A stretch of 5,234 nucleotides of DNA from Methanobacteriota archaeon (GCA_005878995.1 VBME01000036.1:1-5234), one strand, 5' to 3'. Shown: positions 1-5,234, numbered from the stretch's first letter. The notes: a model not told the origin generated them from the sequence alone. Made by a program: numbers and translations.

Positions 1-1400
1 GGATGTCGACGACGCTTGGTATCTTCGACTCGAGCGCTTGCTCCAACGTGGACGCCAATTCCGACGGGCGCCCCACGGCGAACCCTCGAACGCCGAAGGC
101 TTTCGCCAGCGCGGGAAAATCCGGGTTCCCGAATTCCGTGCCGAGCGTGCGACCGAAGCGGGCCATTTGCTTCCATCGGATGCTCCCCAGGCCGCCATCC
201 CGGAAGACGAGGTTGACGGTCGCGACCCGCTCTCGCTTCGCCGTCTCGAGCTCGTGCGCGGCCATCAGGAAGCCGCCGTCTCCACTGATCGTGACGACGC
301 GGCGACCGGGGTTCAGGAGCTTCGCCGCGATTCCACCGGGGACGGCGATGCCCATGGCGGAGAGGCCGTTCGAGACGAGGACCGTGTTGGGCTTCGCGGC
401 TCCGAAGAACCGGCCTATGAAGATCTTGTGGGCTCCGACGTCGGAGATGAGCAGGTCCTCCGGCCGCAACGTGTCCCGTAGGATTTTCAGCATCGCCTGC
501 GGCTTCGCAAGCCGGGTACGCCCTTCTAGGCCCGAAGACTCGAACCTCTTGCGAATTCGCGCTTTCAGCGACCGGACCCACGCGGGGTCCTTGGGTTGCG
601 AGACGCGCTTTTGCAACGCCTGCAGGGACTCGCGAATGTCCGCGACGATCTCCACCTCCGGGATGTACTCCGCAGAAGTCTCCGCCGGCAGGACATCGAC
701 GTGCACGATGCGCCGGTTCCCCTTCGGGTTCCAAGATCGCGGGTCGTACTCGACGAAGTCGTAACCGACGCAGAGCACGAGATCCGCGGCATCGAACCCC
801 GCGAGCTCCTGATCGCCGGGCAGGACGCCGACCGTCATGACGCTGACCGCGGACGTCCAAGGGACCGCACCGTTTCCCATGAACGTGTGGGCCACGGGAA
901 TATTCGCCTCCTCCGCGAACGCCGTCAGCGCGTCCGCCGCTCCACCCCGGATGGCGCCGTTCCCCGCGAGGATGATCGGCTGCCGGGCTCGGTTGAGGAG
1001 GGCCGCCGCCCGATTCACGCTCTCCGGATCCGGGGCCGGCCGACTCGCTCGTTCGCGAGCGAGCGGGCTCAGGCCCCGCGGCGCTTCCTCTTGCCCGACG
1101 TTCTCCGGAAGTTCCACGTGGGTGGGCCCCGGTCGTTCCGCGGTCGCGATCTTGAAGGCCTTCCGGATGATTTCGGGGACCGTGCCGGCGTTCTCGACCC
1201 GCGCGTTCCATTTCGCAATCGGGTCGAATAGCCGCACGACGTCGATGAACTGGTGCGACTCCCGGTGGACTCAATATGAACCGAACGGAGCTGTCGTGAA
1301 GGGCATCCATCAGTTCGAGGTTCTCCTCGCCCGGGATGCCGAAGGCGAAGCGGACGCCCTCGTTCTCAAGGCAGTCGACCAGCAGCGTCGCGGCCTTCAC
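1..1400 (-). pseudogene. Acetolactate synthase-like ThDP enzyme, internally deleted and frameshifted, 3' end outside window
   Basis: Seen: a GTG at 1400-1398 opens a frame starting MKAATLLVDCLENEGV and containing FGIPGEENLELMDAL, the usual N-terminus of catabolic-type acetolactate synthases (AlsS/IlvB-like, condensing two pyruvates to 2-acetolactate with thiamine diphosphate and Mg2+). After 43 residues, at RFIL (1272), homology jumps to another frame at VHRESHQFIDVV (1270 downward), which then stays open for 423 codons to the edge. That part holds the central domain (GNGAIRGG; GYDFVEYDPRSWN) and the ThDP domain: GDGG at 283-272, then RDGGLGSIRWKQ, where the Asp fits the second metal ligand. 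From family knowledge, about 60 residues belong between the two parts, including the Arg-His-Glu segment with the catalytic Glu and the LGPGATN region; they are absent. As written it cannot be translated whole, nor be active. A weak CTAAA element about 25 bp upstream of the GTG might be a TATA box. An assembly collapse is the alternative to a true pseudogene. The exact substrate is not certain. Confidence 0.7.
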
Positions 1401-1592
1401 GGGTCCCAGATGCCGCCTCGGGGTTTAGTCCATTCTGTGCAAGCTGGACCTGGAGAAGCCGAACCGCTCCATTGACTCCGAGGAGTACGTCGAGAGGGCC
1501 TCAGTACGGCCGGCCGAATCCGGGAGCGGAACGGGCCGCCCCGGAGGCGGAAAGATTGTCTCTGACCTGCGGGGCCCGTGACCGAAACGGCA
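1401..1592. other. Spacer between tRNA-Trp and the ThDP enzyme gene
   Basis: No gene is called here. On the plus strand, 1429-1581 is a stop-bounded frame of 50 codons without a start codon. Its first part (from 1441, reading KLDLEKPNRSIDSEEYVERA) uses G or C in the third position in 19 of 20 codons, like the real genes around it, and then becomes Gly/Pro/Arg-rich and less coding-like. It may be a gene remnant or chance. A small GC-rich inverted repeat lies at 1536-1550 (CCGCC, five-base loop, GGCGG). The minus-strand sequence just after the tRNA has only short T runs, so no convincing tRNA terminator is visible. Confidence 0.3.
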
Positions 1593-1770
1593 TGGGGACG
1601 CAGGCATTTGAACCCTGATCGACGGGTTTCTCCCACGCGGGGAGCGACCCACGCGTGTTCTGCGAACCATGGGTCAGCGCTCCAGTCTGTCATCACCGGA
1701 ATCAGCAAACCCGTTCGCAATCAAGCCCATGACTGGAGCCCGTAATTCTACCAGGCTAAACTACGTCCCC
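1593..1770 (-). tRNA. trnW: tRNA-Trp (anticodon CCA) with a 105-nt archaeal intron
   Basis: The acceptor stem is perfect: GGGGACG (1770-1764) pairs with CGTCCCC (1600-1594), with discriminator A at 1593 and no encoded CCA. The D arm GTTT/GAAT encloses AGCCTGGTA with the invariant GG. The anticodon stem ACGGG pairs with CCCGT and the spliced loop is CTCCAGA, giving anticodon CCA. Exon 1 is 1770-1733 and exon 2 is 1627-1593, so the mature tRNA is 73 nt. The intron (1732-1628) sits between positions 37 and 38. Splice sites are fixed by a canonical bulge-helix-bulge: CTCC (1738-1735) pairs with GGAG (1633-1630), the 3-nt bulges AGT and AAA are each cut after the second base, and an inner CATG/CGTG helix follows. 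One oddity is a G-G opposition at 53/61 in the T arm, where G-C is nearly invariant. No own promoter is evident; it probably shares a transcript with the upstream membrane protein gene. Confidence 0.95.
1628..1732 (-). ncRNA. Box C/D 2'-O-methylation guide RNA inside the tRNA-Trp intron (targets C34 and C39)
   Basis: Order in the intron: degenerate box C TTGATTG (1724-1718), guide, box D' CTGA (1705-1702), 5-nt spacer, perfect box C' GTGATGA (1696-1690), guide, box D CTGA (1677-1674). A 6-bp terminal stem CATGGG/CCCATG (1731-1726 with 1673-1668) closes the C/D fold. Guide 1 ACGGGTTT (1714-1707) pairs with the 3' intron-exon junction and anticodon stem so that G1710, fifth base before CTGA, faces C39. 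Guide 2 CTGGAGC (1685-1679) pairs with residues 31-37 so that G1682, again the fifth base, faces wobble C34. Established knowledge: euryarchaeal tRNA-Trp introns (Haloferax volcanii is the classic case) act as C/D RNPs with L7Ae, Nop5 and fibrillarin to methylate residues 34 and 39. Inference: this intron does the same, before splicing or as an excised RNA acting in trans. Downstream of box D a second hairpin (1657-1634) extends to the splice helix. Confidence 0.9.
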
Positions 1771-2076
1771 ATGGGACTCGTGGGCCGCGCAAGAGCGGCG
1801 GACATCGAGAGAACGTACAAGCCGATGAGCCCGAGTGCCGCGAGGAGCCACGCCCAAACGGCGGAGCGCGATGCCCGCATGATCGTGAAGCCGCCGAAGA
1901 ACTCGAGCGGCACAGGGGACCGCGGAGAGGCGGACCAGGTCGGCGGTGCCTTGGTACCCTTGCGTCTGAAGCGATTGCGTCAAGACGACCTCCGCTTCGA
2001 ACGCGCCGCTGACGAAAAGAATCGAAAGCCCTGCCAGCATGAAAGCGAAGCCGGGGGTGAACCGGTCCCCGCCCAT
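1761..2076 (-). CDS. Small two-helix membrane protein, frame broken at a CCCC run
   Basis: Not a family I recognise. From ATG 2076 the frame reads MGGDRFTPG followed by a first hydrophobic helix (about residues 10-27, FAFMLAGLSILFVSGAF) and a soluble linker. After CCCC at 1918-1915 this frame turns Arg-rich and loses coding character, while the next frame becomes plausible: PLEFFGGFTIMRAS, then a second helix (about residues 72-93, VWAWLLAALGLIGLYVLSM), ending at TAG 1763-1761. Removing one C joins the halves into a 104-residue protein with two membrane spans, so I treat them as one gene with an indel; sequencing error, a true mutation or +1 slippage at CCC-T are all possible. An upstream TTG at 2103 could add nine residues but ATG is preferred. 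There is no Shine-Dalgarno, and L41e ends 49 nt upstream. The stop codon lies within the first ten bases of the tRNA-Trp gene. Confidence 0.6.
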
Positions 2077-2125
2077 GACACGTCGTATCACGCGGCCCCG
2101 CAAGTACCTTTGCCTAACTGCCCGC

Positions 2126-2233
2126 TCATCGCTGGCGCATTTTCTGTTCGCGTTTCCGGCGGCGCATCCGCTTCTTGCGCCACTTCCAGCGCATCTTCCC
2201 GCGCTTCTTCCAGGCCCGCGAGGAGCGTTTCAC
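2126..2233 (-). CDS. rpl41e: Large-subunit ribosomal protein L41e (eL41)
   Basis: The frame encodes 35 residues from GTG 2233, ending in a stretch of basic residues (residues 14-35, with MRWKWRKKRMRRRKREQ then KMRQR). This matches eL41 (eukaryotic form about 25 residues, beginning MRAKWRKKRMRR), a single basic helix that sits at the ribosomal subunit interface. The family-typical start would be ATG 2194 (22 residues). I chose the GTG because the extra KRSSRAWKKRGK is equally basic and Trp/Lys-rich, and because the TATA-like element at 2273-2266 would place transcription initiation only about 10 nt before it. No Shine-Dalgarno is visible for either start. It is easily missed by gene finders because of its size. 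It lies between the propeller gene (stop 68 bp upstream) and the small membrane protein, on the same strand. Known: L41e is restricted to archaea and eukaryotes and patchy in archaea. Confidence 0.88.
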   Translation of the reverse strand: MKRSSRAWKKRGKMRWKWRKKRMRRRKREQKMRQR

Positions 2234-2264
2234 CGGGTCGCCGGCGCGGGCGTAGTCTCGTGCG

Positions 2265-2280
2265 TCATATGTAGTTTCCG
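2265..2280 (-). promoter_or_regulatory. BRE/TATA-like promoter for L41e
   Basis: Read on the minus strand, the purine-rich CGGAAA (2280-2275) is followed by CTACATATGA (2274-2265), resembling an archaeal BRE plus TATA box. The expected start of transcription, about 25 bp downstream, leaves a leader of roughly 10 nt before the L41e GTG at 2233. It could also serve the membrane protein and tRNA-Trp downstream. Confidence 0.5.
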
Positions 2281-2301
2281 TTGGCGCAACGAGAAAGCGG
2301 C

Positions 2302-3579
2302 TCAGTTGTGCGTGTACAGCACGTTACCCGGTCCGGAGTAGTTCGGTCCTTCGCCCCATGCGATGTGCACGACATTCTTCGGGTCGAGCGCGAGGACGAA
2401 GTAATCGCCGTACGGGAAACCGAAGCCCGCTCGCGTCACGTACGTGTATCCGCGGCGGAACTGGGACACCCTCGTTTCGTCGAACCACTGCTGGCCGCGA
2501 TCGGAGGAGCTGCGATACCACACGTTGTACGCTCCAGTGCGGTTGTCCATCCACGCGATCCGGACGTCGCCCGCGGCGCCAGCATCAATCGTCGGAAACA
2601 CATGGAACGAAGGAGTGGCATCCGTGCTGACCGACATGCGCGCGGTCCAATGGGCCCCACCGTCGGAGGACGACCGGAACCAGACGAGGGGCGGCCCGCC
2701 GTCCGTGGCCGGTGCATTGTACAGCACGTAGATGGTCCCTCCGCCATCCACCGCAATCTGAGAACCCGTGCCGAGGAAGTCCCATCCGCAACTTTCCGGA
2801 CACGCGGGTCCCGGAGACAACCCCTGGTCCGCGAAGCTAATGGTCCAGGTGAGCCCCTTGTCGGTCGACTTCGTCACGATGACGTCCTGGGGACCGAGGG
2901 CGTTTCCGCTCTGATGGATCAGCTCCCACACCATGTACACGGTTCCATCTGGGGCGATCGCGGCGGCGCCGTTCAGCGGCCAACCGAGGGTGTTGCCGTT
3001 GATTCGCGCGACGGTGAACGTTTGGCCGGCGTCGTGCGAGGAAGCGACAAAGAACCGTTGGGCCACGTCGAACCCCACGTACACGTCGCTGCCTTGGACC
3101 GCGAGCCCATCCTTGTCGGTCGGGCCCTGGCGGACGCCCACGTTCGCGACGACCGGGACCGACCAGGTCGCGCCATGGTCGACGGACCGCTGGACGACCG
3201 TGTCCTTGCCCAGGAGGTAACTAACGAACACCGCGCCCGACTCGTTGATCTTCACCTGGGGGTCATACTGCGAGTCGGCGCTCACGACGAGCGGCATCGG
3301 TGCGGCGAACGTCGCGCCTCCGTCCGCGGAGACCTGGACCAAGATGGAGGGATCCGCGCAGCCGCCGCAGCCGGGCACCCCTCCGAAGTGCGTGATGAGC
3401 ACATACGCGTGCCCTAGGCCGTCCGACGCGACAGCCGGCTCCCAGTCGTCGCCCGACGGAAAGCCCATCACGAGGGGTGTTGCGAAGCTGCCGCCTCCCG
3501 CCGCTTGGGCGGTGAGCGACAACGTGGCGAGGGACACGATCACGCCAACCGAAACGAACAAGAGGGATCGTTTCTGCAT
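2302..3579 (-). CDS. Secreted sialidase-like (BNR/Asp-box) beta-propeller protein
   Basis: A 425-residue exported protein. It begins with a signal peptide (MQKRSLLFVSVGVIVSLATL, cleavage probable after AQA near residue 27). Six Asp-box motifs of the form S-x-D-x-G-x-x-W/F follow at residues 84-91, 132-139, 181-188, 238-245, 304-311 and 358-365, spaced 48 to 66 residues apart, as expected for a complete six-bladed propeller of the sialidase/BNR superfamily. Two close cysteine pairs (C71/C74 and C260/C264) could form disulfides outside the cell. I see no N-terminal FRIP-type motif of true sialidases and no C-terminal anchor, so enzymatic activity is not claimed; glycan or protein binding is an inference. 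The frame stays open upstream to 3732, but ATG 3579 is chosen because the signal peptide starts there and a Shine-Dalgarno precedes it. It is divergent from the M29 gene. It could equally be labelled exo-alpha-sialidase-like protein. Confidence 0.85.
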   Translation of the reverse strand: MQKRSLLFVSVGVIVSLATLSLTAQAAGGGSFATPLVMGFPSGDDWEPAVASDGLGHAYVLITHFGGVPGCGGCADPSILVQVSADGGATFAAPMPLVVSADSQYDPQVKINESGAVFVSYLLGKDTVVQRSVDHGATWSVPVVANVGVRQGPTDKDGLAVQGSDVYVGFDVAQRFFVASSHDAGQTFTVARINGNTLGWPLNGAAAIAPDGTVYMVWELIHQSGNALGPQDVIVTKSTDKGLTWTISFADQGLSPGPACPESCGWDFLGTGSQIAVDGGGTIYVLYNAPATDGGPPLVWFRSSSDGGAHWTARMSVSTDATPSFHVFPTIDAGAAGDVRIAWMDNRTGAYNVWYRSSSDRGQQWFDETRVSQFRRGYTYVTRAGFGFPYGDYFVLALDPKNVVHIAWGEGPNYSGPGNVLYTHN

Positions 3580-3586
3580 CGAGAAC

Positions 3587-3593
3587 CCTCTCC
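3587..3593 (-). promoter_or_regulatory. Shine-Dalgarno of the propeller gene
   Basis: GGAGAGG (minus strand, 3593-3587) ends seven bases before ATG 3579 and matches the archaeal anti-Shine-Dalgarno. It decides the start over the upstream in-frame extension to 3732 and is the only clear ribosome binding site in the window. A TATA-like CTTATCGC lies at 3618-3611. Confidence 0.6.
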
Positions 3594-3662
3594 GCGGGAA
3601 GGGGAACTTGGCGATAAGGGTTCGTCGTCGTTCGGCATCTTGAGAACGGTCGTTCGGAACCC

Positions 3663-3670
3663 GTTTATGC
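3663..3670 (+). promoter_or_regulatory. TATA-like element of the M29 gene
   Basis: GTTTATGC stands out as AT-rich in the divergent intergenic region. Transcription about 25 bp downstream would begin near 3690, upstream of ATG 3701 but after ATG 3683, which therefore would not be in the mRNA. Read on the other strand (GCATAAAC) it could also drive the propeller gene with a longer leader. Confidence 0.4.
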
Positions 3671-3700
3671 CCGATTGAGCATATGGGGCCGGGGGCATCC

Positions 3701-4807
3701 ATGGTCAGCTTGCAAACCCTAGCGAAAAGCATCGTGCGTGAGAGCCTTCGACCGAAAGCGGACGAGGTCGTCTTGATCTCAACCTATCCGCACACGATCG
3801 AGCTCGCGGAACAGGCCGCGATCGAGTGCCAGAAGGCGGGTGCGGATCCCGCGATTTGGCTCGACACGGATGCGGTCTTCTACGGCCAGTTCAAGAACTA
3901 CTCGGACGAGAGCCTGCGTCGGGTCTCGGGCCACTGCCTCGGACTCCTCGATTACGTGAACTCCTACATCTGGTTGTTCGGCCCGCGCAATCCCGGGCCC
4001 ATGGCGACGGTCCCGCGCGAAAAGTTCGCGGCGTATTTCGAGGGGGAGAAGGCGCACTCCGACAAAGGGTTCGTCAAGATGCCGAAGAGCGTCGCCGTCG
4101 CCCTCGGTCAGGTCACGCGGGAGCGGGCGAAGACCTACGGCTTCAATTACGCGAAGTGGAAGGCGATGGTCGAGGCGGCGACGGTCGCGAACCGCCAACG
4201 AATCGAATCGCTCGGCAACCTAGTGGCCGGCTTCCTGTCCCGGCCCGTCGATGTCCGTGTGAAAGCCGACAACGGGACCAACCTGAAGTTCCGCCTCGCC
4301 GGGCCCGACCGGAAGGCGTACGTCCATGACGGCGTGATCAGCGACGAGGATCTCGCGGCCGGCACGTCCGTGAGCCGATCGGTGCAGTTGCCGACGGGCG
4401 AGGTCGGCGTTGCCGCGGTGGAGAACAGCGCGAAGGGCACGTTCGTGGCGGATGTCGCCGTCCCGTCCCTCGGCCGGCTCGTCGAGGGCATCGCGTGGAC
4501 GTTCCACAACGGGAAGGTGACGGAATTCACCGCGAAGCGGAACCTGCGGTTCGCCCAGACGAACTGGGAGGAGGCGACCGGCGCCAAGGACCTGTTCGGT
4601 GGGGTCGCGTTCGGACTGAACCCGAAGGCGCTGCCCGGTTTCCTCCAGAACGGGATCGTGTCCGGTACCGTCAGCATCGGGATCGGGGACAACCGCGAAG
4701 CCGGCGGCTCGAACGACAGCAGCTACGGGTTCGGCGCGTCCCTCGCTCATGGGACGGTGGAGATTGGCGGGAAGACCGTGATCGAGGGCGGGGCCTGGGT
4801 CATCTAG
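3701..4807 (+). CDS. Peptidase M29 (aminopeptidase T/AmpS-like) family protein, probably lacking most metal ligands
   Basis: A 368-residue cytoplasmic protein of about the normal length for M29 metallo-aminopeptidases (AmpS, AmpT). The N-terminal half carries the family start (LRPKADEVVLISTYPHTIELAEQ). The C-terminal half has the landmarks LPTGEVGVAAVENSAKGT (residues 230-247), GLNP (305-308) and SIGIGDN...GG (325-336). Known M29 enzymes bind two metals through two Glu, two His and an Asp. Here the first Glu survives (E234 in GEV), but by alignment from memory the second (GEvalG) is LFGGVAFG, the HiaLG histidine is S325, and the HvD motif is GFG (343-345). That predicts no hydrolytic activity, or altered chemistry. 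The start at 3701 rather than 3683 is chosen from the TATA-like element at 3663-3670. It is divergent from the propeller gene and is followed after 113 bp by a membrane protein gene on the same strand. The fold assignment is firm; loss of activity is inference. Confidence 0.85.
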   Translation: MVSLQTLAKSIVRESLRPKADEVVLISTYPHTIELAEQAAIECQKAGADPAIWLDTDAVFYGQFKNYSDESLRRVSGHCLGLLDYVNSYIWLFGPRNPGPMATVPREKFAAYFEGEKAHSDKGFVKMPKSVAVALGQVTRERAKTYGFNYAKWKAMVEAATVANRQRIESLGNLVAGFLSRPVDVRVKADNGTNLKFRLAGPDRKAYVHDGVISDEDLAAGTSVSRSVQLPTGEVGVAAVENSAKGTFVADVAVPSLGRLVEGIAWTFHNGKVTEFTAKRNLRFAQTNWEEATGAKDLFGGVAFGLNPKALPGFLQNGIVSGTVSIGIGDNREAGGSNDSSYGFGASLAHGTVEIGGKTVIEGGAWVI

Positions 4808-4820
4808 GTCGCGCGACGCA

Positions 4821-4860
4821 GGAGGAATTGGAGGAATCCTCCGAGGCCAGTGAGGCCACT
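4821..4860 (+). terminator. Short inverted and direct repeats after the M29 stop, possible terminator
   Basis: GGAGGAAT occurs twice in tandem (4821-4828, 4830-4837); the second copy forms a 5-bp inverted repeat GGAGG/CCTCC with a three-base loop (4830-4842). A second small hairpin AGTG/CACT follows (4849-4860). No T run follows, so archaeal termination here is doubtful; these may be mRNA-end structures only. Confidence 0.25.
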
Positions 4861-4920
4861 CCCGCTAGGGGATTCCGCCGGAGAGTTCATCTAGCCATCC
4901 CGGATTGGTCCGCGATTCCG

Positions 4921-5234
4921 ATGTGGTCTCCCACCCCGACGGTCCCGTCGGCACCGTATTCCGCCGTCCCGCGGAAGCTCGGCTTCTTCGAACGCCTTCG
5001 CGTCGGCTGGCAGCTCACGAAGGTCAGCCTCGGCGTCCTTCGCAAGGAGAAAGGGCTCGTCCTCCTGCCATTCCTGTCCCTCTTGATCACGGGCGCCGTC
5101 TGGCTTCTCTTCTTCATCACGATCCTGTTCTTCACCGCGCCCTCGGACGTCTTCGGGTTCTGGCTCTTCTACGTCGGCCTCGCGATCGTGTACTTCGTCA
5201 CCTTCTTCGTTTCGATTTATTTCAACGCCGCGGT
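4921..5234 (+). CDS. DUF6159-type integral membrane protein, N-terminal part (runs off the right edge)
   Basis: The first 104 codons of a membrane protein. A short Pro/Ser-rich start (MWSPTPTVPSAPYS) leads to an amphipathic stretch FFERLRVGWQLTKVSLGVLRKEKG, then a first membrane span (about residues 46-71) and a second (about 79-104) ending YFVTFFVSIYFNAA. The pattern G-W-x-L-T-K-x-S-x-x-V-L-R followed by LLPFLS, with a later phenylalanine-rich span ending FFNAA-like, is that of DUF6159, a family of multi-span proteins of unknown function found in archaea and bacteria. ATG 4921 is the only ATG in frame near the homology; no Shine-Dalgarno lies close, so the mRNA may be leaderless. It follows the M29 gene by 113 bp and could be transcribed from its own promoter; no strong TATA box is visible. 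The family name is from memory of the motif. Confidence 0.75.
   Translation, partial: MWSPTPTVPSAPYSAVPRKLGFFERLRVGWQLTKVSLGVLRKEKGLVLLPFLSLLITGAVWLLFFITILFFTAPSDVFGFWLFYVGLAIVYFVTFFVSIYFNAA

Noticed and set aside
3..764. Plus-strand open frame of 253 codons
   Set aside because: Arg/Ser/Pro-rich antisense shadow of the ThDP enzyme, which shows clear family motifs on the minus strand.
596..1475. Overlapping plus-strand frames of about 210 codons each
   Set aside because: Antisense to the central and N-terminal parts of the ThDP enzyme; low-complexity Arg-rich products with no recognisable motif.
1536..1550. GC-rich hairpin as a possible small RNA or terminator
   Set aside because: Five base pairs in GC-rich DNA without a T run or promoter; expected by chance.
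1397..1720. Minus-strand frames of 107 and 81 codons
   Set aside because: They run through the tRNA-Trp 3' exon and intron; the RNA structure explains this sequence fully.
1669..2274. Plus-strand frame of 201 codons
   Set aside because: Antisense to the tRNA, the two-helix protein and L41e; composition is that of a shadow.
2281..3417. Plus-strand frame of 378 codons
   Set aside because: Antisense to the Asp-box propeller gene; Arg/His/Val-rich product typical of the complement of high-GC coding DNA.
3683..3700. Six-codon upstream extension of the M29 gene (MGPGAS)
   Set aside because: It begins only about 15 bp after the TATA-like element, so it would probably lie upstream of the transcription start; the second ATG fits the family start better.
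4147..4750. Minus-strand frames of 181 and 176 codons
   Set aside because: Shadows of the M29 gene, which has recognisable family motifs in the sense frame.
4887..5135. Minus-strand frame of 82 codons
   Set aside because: Antisense to the start of the DUF6159-type protein, whose hydrophobic helices and motif are clear on the plus strand.
1..5234. CRISPR array, insertion sequence or defence system
   Set aside because: No spaced direct repeats, transposase motifs, terminal inverted repeats or known defence domains were seen on either strand.

Overview
This is a high-GC archaeal segment, most likely from a euryarchaeon and perhaps from the Thermoplasmatota. The domain call rests on three things seen here: a tRNA-Trp gene with a bulge-helix-bulge intron that carries a box C/D methylation guide, a gene for the tiny ribosomal protein L41e (found only in archaea and eukaryotes), and archaeal BRE/TATA-like promoters with little Shine-Dalgarno use. 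The phylum is a guess from base composition.

Minus strand, in order of transcription: a secreted six-Asp-box beta-propeller protein (3579-2302); L41e (2233-2126) behind its own TATA-like element; a small two-helix membrane protein whose frame breaks at a run of four C (2076-1761); tRNA-Trp with a 105-nt intron (1770-1593), whose first ten bases overlap the end of the membrane protein frame; and an acetolactate-synthase-like ThDP enzyme (1400 to beyond the left edge). The last carries an internal out-of-frame deletion of about 60 residues that removes the catalytic-glutamate segment.

Plus strand: an M29 aminopeptidase-fold protein (3701-4807), divergent from the propeller gene, that seems to keep only one of the family's metal ligands, followed by the start of a DUF6159-type membrane protein (4921 to beyond the right edge).

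The most informative element is the tRNA-Trp intron. Its two guide segments pair with the tRNA's own anticodon arm so that the fifth base upstream of each CUGA box faces C34 and C39. This reproduces the euryarchaeal arrangement in which the tRNA-Trp intron directs 2'-O-methylation of residues 34 and 39. The intron can also form stems that compete with the splicing motif. L41e, the small membrane protein and tRNA-Trp appear to form a translation-linked transcription unit. No link in function is evident among the propeller, M29, DUF6159 and ThDP-enzyme genes.
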